From Turritopsis dohrnii (taxonomy: Eukaryota; Cnidaria; Hydrozoa; Anthoathecata; Oceaniidae): 64,000 nt of DNA. How positions within the stretch are numbered: the first letter of the stretch is position 1; each line of letters opens with the position of its first letter. The stretch is from assembly GCA_027922465.2 (NCBI GenBank), contig BQMF02000802.1, positions 1 to 64,000 of the forward strand, given 5' to 3'. The translations under genes were made by a program, and so were the position numbers. The notes beneath the pieces were generated by a model. The model made no database searches. It was not told the origin of the DNA and saw only the letters and a list, made by a program, of their open reading frames with translations. Shown here piece after piece: positions 11,880-22,802 of the stretch.

Positions 11880-13600
11880 CTAAAAACTCAATATACATTC
11901 TGATGAACGAACGCAGCCTTTTGAATTTTCGAAGGTTTTCAATCACATACATTTAAAATACGTTTTCTTTGATATTTTATCACTTAATTGATGAAGGAAT
12001 GGATATTAATCAAATAGGTCTACACAAAACTGGGACTTTTAGTTATTTTTATGGTACTGAATCAATGAACTTTGGCACTTGAAAATAGATATGTTTTTCG
12101 TGTCAGTAAAACACAAATCAGACTTTCTTATTACTTTCTACGTTTGTTAGCTATCTGTTCTGTCTTTGAACATCAAGGTTTTCAAAAATCGAGTTAAAAA
12201 AAGGCAGTTATCTGTTTGAATTCATTTTCGGTTTCAAAAAATTATAATTCAAAACATACATTTTTTTTTCGAAGAAACGCGTTTTTTTTTCTACATAAGG
12301 TCTTATAAAAAAACGTACGTCATAAACAGCTCATGCATGTATAATTCTTTTGTCTTCTAATAAATTAAATTGCTGGTGTGTTGCGATTAGACCCCATTTA
12401 CACGAGTTAGTAATTTTAAACATTATAATATCGTTTATGCCTGTTTTCCACCAGTAAGATATCTCAAAAAATAATGTTTACAGAACGTTTAAGAACTTTA
12501 AGTAAAATTTCAAATTTAAAAGTATTCTTGTGGCAAGTACTGTTGCTGCTACCGTTTTGCGCCATCTGGCTCTTGTTCTGTTTAAAAACTGCTTGCTCTT
12601 TTCTGATCAAGCCTGCTGCACTGCTGATGTTTACAACTTTGAAATTCTCAAGTGGCTCATACTAAGCCAGATATACATGTTTACCTGCAGCAGATGTGGT
12701 CTGACTGAAAGATTTAGGACTACATTTGGACATAATTAATCACATCTAACTATAATCTATAGATTTTTGATTTTTTTTTGGCATTTTCAAGAATGATTTT
12801 AAGAAAAGGGATATTTGAAATGTGTAAACCTATTTCAAAATAAAGCAACATCAAGTAAACTCGACTTACCACTTTCCAAAACCTTTTACAAGTCTTTAAT
12901 CATCTTCAACATGTGTGCTGCAGTGCATTTTCAGAAGCTGGAAGAGGTCTGCCAGCAAAGACGGGGGTTTACAAAAACATAAAAATGTAATTATGCGAGT
13001 AATGGCCAAATTTTATTTAACAATACTTGAATAACTTGAAAGACGATTTTTTGTCCTTCCATAGTTGAGGTGAGACATTACTAAACAGTTCACAAATAAC
13101 ATATTTGGCAATCAAAACAAATTTATATCGTGAATAACTTTTGTTGTCATGAGTTTCCGATCATGGCTCACTTGAATCCTAAATGTATAGGTACCTAACA
13201 AGTGCTAGCAACTGGAACTGCTGCTTTAACTGCTGTCAAAGGGCCCATAATTGAATTTTAAATAAGGCACTCTCAAAATAATTTTTCCGAGAATGTGACT
13301 TCGCACGCTACGCATCTCTCAGGCGGAGCTAGCTCGACACGGATTTTGTCACGTGACTGAACATCCTAATGAAAGCTTGAAATTCATCTCCGACTGAGGG
13401 GGTCCAGTTATTTTTCTAAATATGATAACCCATGACAAAAGCATTAATTTCGTATGGAATTAGTCTGACAATTGGAATTTCTTCACAAGAAAAAATGTCT
13501 TCTAACTTTACTTTGACTGCCGTTGCCATGCTTTTCATTTCATTCATCCGTTATTGTTTTCATTCAAAAACCAAAAGTTGAATAAGAAAATCGAATATTT
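11880..13600. other. No gene recognised
   Basis: AT-rich sequence with short poly-T tracts. The open frames at 12474-12739 have no recognisable motif and overlap one another, so I do not call them. I do not find the expected left TIR of the Tigger copy here. Confidence 0.5.
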
Positions 13601-13649
13601 TCTATTTGAATCTTTCTCATTTGAGTTTTAAAGTTGTATATACACCACA

Positions 13650-15130
13650 AAGAAAATGGAAGAGGTCTTTAAACATGAAATCTTCTTATCTCATTGCAGG
13701 TACGGTATATCGTTTAAAAGTATCGTTGTGGAATCAAAATCGGTAACTGAAGAGATGACAGCGCCATGGACGGAGACGACACTCTCAACTATCCTTTCCC
13801 GATACGCATTGGAAAACATATTTAATGCGGATGAATTTGGCTTATTTTATCAGTGTTTACCTAACAAAACCCTACATCTGAAAGGAGAAAAATGCTCTGG
13901 GGGTAAACACAGTAAAGTCCGACTCACTGGTGTGGCTGCCGGAAATGCCTATGGAGAGAGATTACCTATATTTGTGATTGGAAAGTTCGTCAAACCTTGA
14001 TGTTTTAAAGGAGTTAAAACCTTGCCTTGCCGATATCGCGCTCAAAACAAAAGCTGGATGTCAGGGGAACTCTTTGAGGATTGGGTACGTGACCTTGACC
14101 AAAATTTTCCGTCTATAAACGTAAGGTTGCCTTGAATATCGATAATTGCACAGCTCATTCGCATGTTGAAAATCTGAAATGGATAGAATTGATATTTCTA
14201 CCTCCAAACACCACGTCACCCACACAACCAATGGATCAAGGTATAATCCGAGCGTTGAAAGCAAAATATCGTTCAAAGGCCGTTCGTAAGCTCATCGCTG
14301 CTTTGAAGAAGAATGAGCCGATCCCTAAATTCTCCATTCTATCAGCAATGTACATGTTGAAGAATGCCTGGGACGATGTTTCAAACCAGACATTCACCAA
14401 TTGTTTCAGAAAATCGGGGATTTCGCAGAAAAATGCTGAAAAAGCAATGAATGAAGAGGATGATCCATTTAAAGATTTAGGAGATGAAGAAGTCGAAGAA
14501 GACGCTATTCAGACATTGAATAGTAATTTATCAGTTCTGAAAGAAAGGTTTGCTGACAAAATCGACACTGATATCTCGACCGATGATTATGTGAATTTCG
14601 ACATTGAATTGACCACAACGCATGGGAGACTAACAACTGCTGATATAATTGCAGACTTCACTGGAATTCAAGAAGGAAGCGCTGAGGATGAAAAAAATGA
14701 GGACAAAGAATATGAAGATGAGGTAACGAAACCAACAAACGAAGAAGTGCGGAAAGCAATAAGTGTTCTTGAAGATTACAACCTCTTTTCGAATTTCGGG
14801 GAGGAAATGATGAAATCACTGAAAGAATTGAATCGAACTGTTGAAAAAGACGCCCTTCAAACAAGAAGGCAAACTGTAATTTCAGATTTCTTTTCTTCAA
14901 AAGAATAAATCCTTGAAATAAAATATTTTGCATTTTTTTCAGTCCATTCTTAGCATGTCGAGATTGTGTCTCCATTCCGTAAAAGGAAGAAAAAAACGTT
15001 TAATTGGCTGTTTTTACAAAATTTATATAAAATCTTGGAACAACTTCCCAACTCCCTATTACTCGAATCTCTCTATAACTCGAACGCTTTTCGATTTCCC
15101 TTGGGTGTTCGAGTTATAGAGAGTCCACTG
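13650..15130 (+). mobile_element. 5'-truncated Tigger/pogo element, right end intact
   Basis: The right end carries CAGTGGACTC (read inwards from 15130) followed by TA. A 17-bp perfect inverted repeat (15069-15085 and 15107-15123, CTCTCTATAACTCGAAC) can form a terminal hairpin. The transposase remnant lies immediately to the left. No matching left terminus is present between 8 and 13.6 kb, so the left end has been lost. The right end abuts polymerase coding sequence on the minus strand: the reading frame of that gene runs directly into the TIR. Confidence 0.75.
13656..14908 (+). pseudogene. Tigger-type DDE transposase remnant
   Basis: Two frames together cover the catalytic half of a pogo/Tigger transposase. 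The first (13656-14000) holds NADEFGLFYQ with the first catalytic Asp and the LTGVAAGNAYGERLPIFVIGK block. It ends at a TGA (13998-14000), but the same frame continues after that stop through an SWM...FEDWVRDLD segment to about 14110. The second (from about 14120) holds NIDNCTAH with the second Asp, then LPPNTTSPTQPMDQG with the third. A frameshift lies between about 14105 and 14120. The acidic C-terminal tail to 14908 is typical of the family. The N-terminal CENP-B-type DNA-binding domain is missing. This copy cannot encode an active enzyme. Confidence 0.85.
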
Positions 15131-15132
15131 TA

Positions 15133-17190
15133 CTTCCACCTAACAGTGATACGTTTGGAGTACGGAACATTTGCAAGTCGATATGTTTCAAGATGAACTT
15201 AACGTCGAACCTGGAAGCATTGTGCGCATAAACAGGTATCATCCAATTTGCGTTCTTCATTTGCAACTTCTTATTGCAATGACTTATTGCAATGTAAGGG
15301 TATCCATAAATGTACTTTGTTATGTGATCGTGATGAATGACAACGTCTTTCGATAAACATTCATCCAGCGATTTCACCAAACCAACATCGTTAAAAAACC
15401 CTTTCGGACATTCCCACATATTAGACACATTTAAAATCAATTCACACTGCCAGTCGACCTTAAGCGGATCACTAATCCTTAGCAATTCCCAAACGTCAGA
15501 CAAACAATGAAATTCAACACCTACATTCGACATCAAATCCATATCGTGCGAATCAAACGCCTCTCCGTACGTTGTTTAATTATCATTTCTACGTGACTGA
15601 TTAACAATGTCAACGAAAAATACTTTTCGACTAACTGACTAGACAAATAACCTAACGACTCTTCAAAATCACCCCATTGACTGGTGTAGGCTTGTCGATA
15701 TTCTGGATGATTCTTTTTCGCATTTTGAAATCTGCCAATTCACCATTGTTACACTGATCATTCAACGACGAAAACTCAATTGGAAAATCACAAATACAAC
15801 ACTTATTCATTTTAAAGTTCCTCTTATAGCTATTCATTTCTGTGTAAGTCAATTCCTTATTGACAGGAAAGACACTTGATTTCAGAAAATTCTTTATTCC
15901 TTTTCCAATCATTGCGATTTCACTGGTCAACAATGTTGCAAGGGATCTTTTCATTTTCATTTTCATTTCACGAGTTTAAAAGAGTTCCAATTTGACGAAT
16001 GTCAATTTTGTTTATACTTTCCCAAGTAAAGTCCGCGCAAAACGAATAATCGCCAAGTTTTTGTTTTTCCATAACCACTGACGGTGCCAGATCATCGGTT
16101 TAATGTTAAGGTTCTTATCAAAGGTCACACCAACTGCATAACTAATAGCACTCATTTCAGTTGCCGAAGATGACGTTTCAAAATCGTAATACATGGAGAA
16201 CAGTAGTTTTTATAACTTATCAAAGTCTTTTTCACTCCATTTTGCGAATCTTTTACGGAAAACCAACTAGGAGTGTTTTTGATTACCTCAAATTGCTTGT
16301 CACACTTTTCAATGTGTTTTTTTTATTCTAGAAGATTGTTTACTCGAATCCACTTTTCCACAATACGGACAAACCATTGCTGAGAATAAATGCGGCTTAT
16401 TATTGTCTAACACGCGATAAAACACACTTATATCATCAACAACAGCATATGCAGTACGATCAGAAACGTTTTTGCTCAAAATGTAAATTCGTTTAAAAGC
16501 CAATTTAGTATGACGAACAATGGGTTTTAAAAAACTGACTTTCGTTTTGCTAATACTGACATCAGATTCGTCAGAAAACTGGAAGTTATTGTTCACTATT
16601 TTTATGTTACTGTTCAGTTCGTAACACCCAAAATTACGTTTAAAGTCGTACTCTTCCAGCAGGTCATTGATTTGTGTTGACACAATCAAAATTTGACGAA
16701 AATCAGAACCATGTCTGACGACAATATCTATTATCTTTTGTTTCAGGTCAGCCTCTTTCTCCATACCCGTTATTTTCTCTATCTCGTTTAATACCAACGT
16801 ATTTAGGTCTTTAGGCCACTGTAATTCACGAACTTGTTCAATCACCATTTTACGAACTTTTGTAGGTGTCGTATTGCTACACGACGACAACATTCGTCAT
16901 CAGAATCAGAATCTTCAAATGAAGTATCAATTTCAACTTCATTATTGTTAGCCGATGATTCTTCGTCGGTCATCGTTTGACAACCGTGCTGAGCTAAGAA
17001 CTGATCGTTTTTTGATGTATCATCCATTACTTTTTCATTACCACTATCACCTTCTGACTCAAAAGATTCTTCATCGTCATTTTCGTCTTTTCTAACATTA
17101 ATTCTTCCCTTTAAATTTCGTTAATTATGTCTTCCTCGGAATCTGAATTTCCACTTTCAACAGCACACTCATATTCAATAAAATTTGACA
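15133..17190 (-). pseudogene. Protein-primed-type DNA polymerase B, N-terminal and exonuclease part only
   Basis: Read on the minus strand, consecutive frames give the following: an acidic N-terminal stretch (about 17027-16842); a 190-residue segment ending in VCPYCGK with a following H/C pair, a zinc-binding-like site common in these polymerases (16893-16309); YYDFETSS, the Exo I motif (16194-16012); a CCICDFPI segment (15966-15652); and PVYAHNASRFDVKFIL, matching the Exo II motif (15542-15133). At least four frameshifts separate the pieces, near 16880, 16200, 16000 and 15600. The gene then runs into the TIR of the Tigger copy at 15130, so Exo III and all palm motifs are absent. A Polinton/adintovirus polymerase fits best. 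Confidence 0.7.
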
Positions 17191-17250
17191 TTTTTTATTA
17201 ATCTAAAATAAAACATATAACAATTATATTTTTTGTAAAAAGATATATTT

Positions 17251-17598
17251 TCACTCTGTTATACAGCTGCTGAGATTATCCTTGAATTTATCAACAAATG
17301 CATTAGCACATTCATTAATCAAAATGTCATTAATGTCTTTCTTCTCGTTTTTCATTACTACTTCAACGACTGCTTTAATACCTTTCATGAGGTCATGGCA
17401 TTCTGGATCACATGCTTTTCCACAATATAAAGTTTTTGAGTTATTTTTCTTTTTGTAACAAATGATGCAAAAACAACATTCACAGATGTCAAAATCACGT
17501 AAATCATCTCCGCACGAACCACATACCAAATATTCTTTACTGCCTGTTTGCCAACTCTCTTCATAATATATTTCCTTTTCATGACTTATGTTTTCCAT
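17251..17598 (-). CDS. Small Cys-rich (zinc-finger-like) protein of the viral relic
   Basis: An open frame of about 115 residues from the MENISHEKE methionine; an upstream in-frame methionine at 17628 is less likely because it adds an unrelated hydrophobic stretch. The centre is dense in cysteine: CGSCG, then CECCFCIICY, then LYCGKACDPEC, compatible with two or three zinc sites of RING or PHD-like spacing. The C-terminus is predicted helical and charged. I do not recognise the family. Its place between the polymerase remnant and other minus-strand genes suggests it belongs to the relic. It has no internal stop, unlike its neighbours. Confidence 0.5.
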   Translation of the reverse strand: MENISHEKEIYYEESWQTGSKEYLVCGSCGDDLRDFDICECCFCIICYKKKNNSKTLYCGKACDPECHDLMKGIKAVVEVVMKNEKKDINDILINECANAFVDKFKDNLSSCITE

Positions 17599-17787
17599 AT
17601 TTTTAGTTAGGTTACTAAATAAAAACAATTTTTTTTAAATACACAGAGATAGAAAAGCAAATAAATTTAAATATTTGTTCATACTTAAAAAAATCATCAC
17701 AGTTTTTTTTTGTTTTGTTTGTTTGTTTTTAAAAAATTAACAAAAAATATATACAACAATTTAAATTTTAAAATGCGTATAAAGCCT

Positions 17788-18452
17788 AGTGTCCACCAAC
17801 GCCCTAAAACATTAACGCAAATGATCAACGCCAAAAAGAAGATTCGCGCGTAGATGGACTCCTTAACGCAAATAACTAACGCAAAAAAAAAATTAGGCGC
17901 GCGCAAATTTTTAACGCCAAAATTTTGGTTGTAACGAAAAAATATTCAGAAGTCAAAGAAATGCCGATGATCTTTAGCATGTGGTGCTATTTAATAACAA
18001 AAAATCTATTGTGATAGGGGAATGCGTTTAAGATATTTTTTAAAACTCGTGGAAATGTGAGATAAAATAATGCTATAGAGCCAAAAACGATAAAAATAAA
18101 ACATGGGAAGAAAAAAAGTAATCAAAAGTGAAATAATTGAAATAGTCCTCCCTATTCGAAACTTTCATTTTATTAAAAAGTCTTGTTGCATCATACACTT
18201 GTTGGTCCTTGTAAATTTCCTGTACCCAGAAAGAAATATTACTAGCAAAATATCAAGTGCGTTTTGTTTTCCTCTTCACAATTCATTTATGCTATGTTTT
18301 TCTATACTTGATTGTTTCAAAACATTTTAATAAAATTCAATGGACACGTTTGCGTTTAGTTTTTGCGCCAGACATTCTGGCGCCGGCGATAAATTTTATA
18401 TCTAATTATTTGCGTTTATCATAGGCGCTTTGGTGAAGCTTTGGTGGACACT
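17788..18452. mobile_element. MITE nested in the viral relic
   Basis: AGTGTCCACCAACG at 17788 is mirrored by the reverse complement ending GGTGGACACT at 18452. The subterminal regions are rich in AACGCAAA/TTTGCGTT and GGCGCC motifs on both sides. A hAT-like or other short-TIR family is possible. No clear target duplication could be read. Open frames within it are not convincing. Confidence 0.6.
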
Positions 18453-18984
18453 CAGCTTAAGAGGGCTAAAAAACGACTTAAGGCATAATTTAATTACATT
18501 TTTCCAAGATATTTTCCTTATTTTTTCAAAATTACTTTTTCATTTTTCACAAAAATATACTAGCCGAAAGAACTTGAAAATGGCTTTCCATCGATGTAAA
18601 AAATTATTTTGAAATTCTGTATATTCATTTAAAAAAAACAGCTTTAAAATTTCCGTTTCCAACATTATGAAACACACTGTAGTTTCATATTCTAAACAAA
18701 AAGCACTAGTTATTTAAAAAAAAAAGAAACAACAGAAATTCATTGCCACACATACAACTTCTTTTTTTGTCCAAATAAGTCTATTAACCAAATGATACAT
18801 TAAATTCTTTTCTCGGTCATAATAAGTTCTATTATCAATTAACAAATAATACACTTCCCAAAAAAAAATCAATTTTTTATTTATCTAAAGGCTGAATGAT
18901 TAGTTTAATTTTTTTAAAAATAAATAAAAACGTGATACATAGCGAATTAAATAGAAATAAAGTCCCCGTGGGCAAAACCGACGA

Positions 18985-19275
18985 TTATGACGATTTTGAT
19001 CTAAAATAATTAAACGCATGAAAATGAAATGTTGAACCATTCTGATTATTATTTATAATCCTTCTATTTATATCTGATAATAATCGATCATGAAAACTAC
19101 CCAGCCAAAACATTCCAGTATAAACAGTGGAACTAAAATTTCTAATTGGAGAATAAATATTGATCTGCACATCTGCACCGTCATTTACAACTTTCATATT
19201 CGTTATTCCCATTTCAATTTGAAGTTTAAAAGATATTGATGTTTGACACTTTTTCAATAACTGAAATTTAGTCAC
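18985..19275 (-). CDS. Hypothetical protein of the viral relic
   Basis: A 96-residue open frame without a recognisable motif. It has mixed beta-like and polar composition with a TGMFWLGSF segment. It could be part of a capsid or other structural protein, but I cannot support that. It lies in the same orientation as the polymerase remnant. Confidence 0.3.
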   Translation of the reverse strand: MTKFQLLKKCQTSISFKLQIEMGITNMKVVNDGADVQINIYSPIRNFSSTVYTGMFWLGSFHDRLLSDINRRIINNNQNGSTFHFHAFNYFRSKSS

Positions 19276-19336
19276 TTACTGTCTATAGATTTTACTACAC
19301 ATCAGCAAAAATACTTGAGCAATGTTTCTATTTTTT

Positions 19337-19727
19337 TCAATCGAAGATGTTTTCAGTATCTTGTGAATCAAAAATTAAATTGGACATAATATAATCATTA
19401 AAATCATCAGCATTAATATTTCTTTTCACCAAAATTAATTCCATAGAATTGACAAATAACACTTGAAAATGTGTTTTTACCAAATGATCTACAAAATGCT
19501 TCACAGAAAATAACATTTTCCCCAATAAAAACATGAGTATACATGTCTTTTTTCAACAACATCATTATGATTAATAACTTCTAAGTGGATAGTTTATTTT
19601 CTTGTCTTTGTGCGCAAACTTATAATGATTGATAATGTCATTTACATTCTTAAGGCTGTCAAATTCCTTGTCACAAAACTTGCAATAATTGTACATTTTC
19701 AAATATTAATTTGTCTAAACAAAATAA
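19337..19727 (-). pseudogene. C2H2 zinc-finger-like gene remnant
   Basis: A minus-strand frame at 19727-19599 begins MYNYCKFCDKEF and continues to a histidine pair (HYKFAH), giving a Cys2-His2 finger; it then meets a stop. A second frame (19534-19337) has an FVDHLVKTHF block resembling the His half of another finger. Stops and a frame change separate them, so I treat the region as one decayed gene. Proteins with paired early fingers of this kind accompany several cnidarian mobile elements. The role here is unknown. Confidence 0.4.
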
Positions 19728-19779
19728 TTACAAACAATATACATTCATGCTCTATTACATTTATCTACTTTTTCTTTCG

Positions 19780-20079
19780 TCAAAACATTCCATATCTTAT
19801 TATATTTTTCAATTGATTGACAAATTTCTCACGAAAATCATTATTTACGTCAACTTCAGACAATGAAAACTGCAGTTTCAAAATATCATCAATTGACATA
19901 TCGATATCAGTATTAAAATGCAGTTCATGCACATTGATATTCACACTTTCTTTAAACATATTTGCTTTATTCGTTCTGTCAGTTTGAGGAGAATAGGCAA
20001 AAAACAACGGGCACTTTGCAAGATTTCGACCATATTTTTGACAAAACAAATTTTTCATTATTGTGCTTGGAGCTGTCAT
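19780..20079 (-). CDS. Hypothetical protein, possible first gene of the minus-strand set
   Basis: A 99-residue open frame with no internal stops. It has a Cys/Lys-rich N-terminus (CQKYGRNLAKCPLFFAYS) and an acidic amphipathic middle. I do not recognise a domain. It starts about 370 bp from the divergent dUTPase, so the intervening AT-rich stretch could hold a bidirectional promoter for the relic. Confidence 0.35.
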   Translation of the reverse strand: MTAPSTIMKNLFCQKYGRNLAKCPLFFAYSPQTDRTNKANMFKESVNINVHELHFNTDIDMSIDDILKLQFSLSEVDVNNDFREKFVNQLKNIIRYGMF

Positions 20080-20452
20080 TTTGACTCAAGATGAGAAAAA
20101 ATAATGAAAATAACTATAAATTTCCTCACTATTTATAGAATGAATGGGGGAATTTGAACTTTAAAGCTTAGAAAAAAATACTGACACATGTTTAAACATT
20201 TATTATCAAATAGTCTTACTTAAATAGTATATCAAGTTGCTCTAAATATTAGTTATTTCTTAAGAAATAAAGTAAGTAATACTACTAAGCAATTGTTTAA
20301 CTACTACTTTAAGTAAAATGAAAAATTTATCAGCTGATCAGCTACATAAATATATACTTTATTAGTAAAAACGTTTCCATGTTATAAAAATCACGAAAAA
20401 AACTATTGCAGTTATTAAAAAAAAGAATTCTCATTAACAATTGAAATTATAA

Positions 20453-20863
20453 GAAAAATTCCGAACAAAAGGCACACAACATTCCGCTGGCTTTGACCTG
20501 TATTCGCCTGCTACAATATATATTCTAACATTTCAAAAGATTACAATTCCTACTGGCTTACGAATCAAAATTTCACGAGGCTATTTTGGAAAATTAGAGA
20601 TTCGTAGTTCATTTTGTCAAGTATTGAAAATACTTGGTGGCGTAATTGACGCAGATTACCGAGGAGAAATATTTGTTGTCCTACAAAGTATTGAAAACAT
20701 CGTGCAAACGATAAATGATGGTGATCGATTTTGTCAACTGATTATTATGCCTATTCACAACCACAGCCACATGATGTTGATTGAAAAATTGAGTGACGAT
20801 GAGAATGGCGTGACTGATACGATAAGGGGAACAGGTGGATTTGGGTCAACTGGTCGACAATAA
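20453..20863 (+). CDS. dUTPase (trimeric type), nearly complete
   Basis: One uninterrupted frame of about 136 codons contains all five trimeric dUTPase motifs in order: AGFDLYSP (motif 1), LEIRSS (motif 2), GGVIDADYRGE with the substrate-binding Asp and Tyr (motif 3), GDRFCQLII (motif 4), and RGTGGFGSTG (motif 5, the glycine-rich loop). The enzyme hydrolyses dUTP to dUMP and keeps uracil out of DNA. No good ATG precedes motif 1 after the in-frame stop at 20450-20452, so the first residues are lost, frameshifted or in another exon. Viral dUTPases are common in large and mid-size dsDNA viruses. The intact motifs contrast with the broken neighbours. A host dUTPase pseudogene is less likely, because the exon is intronless and in viral context. 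Confidence 0.8.
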   Translation, partial: EKFRTKGTQHSAGFDLYSPATIYILTFQKITIPTGLRIKISRGYFGKLEIRSSFCQVLKILGGVIDADYRGEIFVVLQSIENIVQTINDGDRFCQLIIMPIHNHSHMMLIEKLSDDENGVTDTIRGTGGFGSTGRQ

Positions 20864-21040
20864 CAAAACTCTTTTAATAAACGGTGAAATTAATATATAA
20901 GTATATCAGCTGTAATTTATTTCTTATTATATGAAATATAATAGATATAATGACAGATAGGATATAGATATAATTGTCAAAACCAAATATTGATTTAGAA
21001 AAAAAAATCTTGTATTTTAGGTGGGTTAAGATCGTGTGCT

Positions 21041-21467
21041 ATGTATTGTCAGAATCGCAATTGTATTCTTTGTGATAAATACGATTGGTTTGATAAAAAT
21101 AGAAGATCTATTTTTTGATATCTTGAATCAACGAGCTCGAGAATTTGATAATAAAAGGAAACAATCGTTAACAGACATCAAGTATAAACTGATGAAAGAC
21201 TTATGTTACATTACAATTGAAAAAATGATTGACATTATGAATTTAAGTGACGAGCATGCGTGGTGGAAATTTGCAAAAGAATTCCGAGTAGACGAAAAAT
21301 TTATGTGCAAGCTACAATCATTAAATGAAAAAACGAAAGCAAAAAAGTTTATTAGAAAACTTATTTCAGAAGAGCAACCAGGATTATCTGTACAAGCTTT
21401 TACATTAGCATGTGAAAATACAAATTTAAAACACATTGTAGCTTACTTAATGCAAAATGTAATTTAA
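21041..21467 (+). pseudogene. Death-fold domain protein with N-terminal CxxC cluster, one frameshift
   Basis: The likely start at 21041 gives an N-terminus with Cys at residues 3, 8 and 11. A frame change follows in a T-run near 21110-21116, after which the frame stays open to 21467. The C-terminal 90 residues show six amphipathic helices with the death-domain pattern: HAWWKFAKEFRVDEKFMCKL for the middle helices, a central PGLSVQAF turn and a final LKHIVAYLMQNV helix. Death-fold proteins mediate apoptosis and innate signalling, so an element-encoded copy could interfere with host defence; that role is inference. Start choice and exact subfamily are uncertain. Confidence 0.5.
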
Positions 21468-21511
21468 TGAAGAAAAAATATCAGTCATTTGTATGTTTTA
21501 ATTTTTGCATA

Positions 21512-21866
21512 ATGGATTGTGTTGACACACCTAAAGAAGCTATGTTATCATATAAACTTGAACTACAAGGTAGATGTACCAAATACAAGAAAAAACTAAA
21601 TAATAAATATACAAAAGAAGGTAATGATAAAAACGTAAACAAAGAAACACAAGCAAATCTCGAAGAAGAATTACAAAGGAACAAAAACATAGAAAAAAAA
21701 CACTGCACTATGTTATGAAAAAGAAGAAAAGAAGTAAAACGAAAAAGAAAATTTAAAAAAAAGTCGAAAAAAACAAAGAGGAAAAGGTTTCGCAGCATTA
21801 ATTCCATTTCTTACACCATTGATGCAACCTGTTTTAGGTAATCCTTTAAAGCCTAGAAACCAATAA
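21512..21866 (+). pseudogene. Basic pX-like minor virion protein, frameshifted
   Basis: Starting at MDCVDTPKEAML, the frame is open through a lysine-rich helical region to 21718. Changing frame within the poly-A-rich stretch at about 21690-21780 gives a basic segment (KKKKRSKTKK), then RGKGF and the hydrophobic tail AALIPFLTPLMQPVLGNP ending at a stop at 21864-21866. A highly basic region followed by a GF-x-x-LIP-hydrophobic tail is the signature of the pX-like core or membrane-active proteins of adenovirus- and Polinton-related elements. At least two frameshifts in A-runs mark it as inactive. Confidence 0.5.
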
Positions 21867-22089
21867 CAAGACAATAGTGAATTTTAATTAAAAAAATAAC
21901 ACGGGAAGAACGTACAGAAGATAAATGAGAAAACGTAAGAGAAAATACATAACAAGAAAAAAAAAGAAAAAAAATAATAAAGAAAGAAAACTTGAGTGGG
22001 ACTGGTTTTGGCGCAAAAGTAAGTTGCAGCGTAATGTAAATATATGACTAAACATTTCATTTTTAAAAACAATTAGTATCAGCGAACAA

Positions 22090-22761
22090 TGAAAGCATGT
22101 CATAAAGCAGTAATGAAATTATTTGATCAAGAAGACATAATCGTACAACACAAAACATAAAAGAAGCAATAGAAGAACAAAGTCATTTACATCCAGAATT
22201 ATACGCAAGGCAGATAAAATCGGCATTTTTTACCAACTATTATCAGTTACATATTTAAAAACTGTTATAACTTTTAACAATATATTACGTAAGTATCCTG
22301 AGATCGGATTAATTGGGCCTGGAAGTGGCTGGCTAACACATTGTTTAGAAAAGTATCTAAGTAAATACAATATATTTTGTCATCACGCTATACTTCACAA
22401 CGCTTACGGAAGGTTTTATAACGACTATAACAAAGGACTTGGATATTGTTATACTATATTGTCACCTAACTTGCCGAAGTTCGTGAGATCATCACCGTTT
22501 TTAGGTCATATTTCCGGATTATTTGACTGCCTAATAAATCGGAAAAAAGAAATATGGCAAAAACCAAAAATGTGGGTCGATCAAAAAGTGTCGTTGAAAA
22601 ACGTGCAAGGCAACAGTCGGAGCAAAAGCACATGTGGACAAGGAAGTAAATGTGAGACAATCATTTGTTCGTTTAAAAAGACTATTGTGACAAGACAGTG
22701 TACAAAATGTGTGAGCGCATCACAAAACAACGATACAAAGATGCAAAGAAAAACAAAATAA
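22090..22761 (+). pseudogene. Possible phospholipase A2-like protein of the viral relic
   Basis: A frame open from about 22261 to 22761 contains EIGLIGPGSGW, then CHHAILHNAYGRFYNDY and KGLGYCY. This resembles the calcium loop (GPG) and the active-site helix (C-x-x-H-D-x-x-Y) of PLA2 folds. The residue after the catalytic His is Asn rather than Asp. Upstream, a second frame carries a HLHPELYARQIKSAFF segment, so a frameshift lies near 22250. The tail is basic (KNVQGNSRSKSTCG). PLA2 domains occur in virion proteins of several small DNA viruses. The call is tentative. Confidence 0.4.
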
Positions 22762-22802
22762 GCTAATGTTACCCACGGATAGTTGAATTTCTCAAATCAA
22801 TT

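Noticed and set aside
12474..12739. Overlapping open frames of 63 and 69 codons
   Set aside because: Two frames of the same stretch, hydrophobic and motif-free, so most likely chance.
21481..22103. Minus-strand frames rich in Phe and Leu opposite the viral-relic genes
   Set aside because: They are antisense shadows of lysine-rich poly-A coding sequence on the plus strand.
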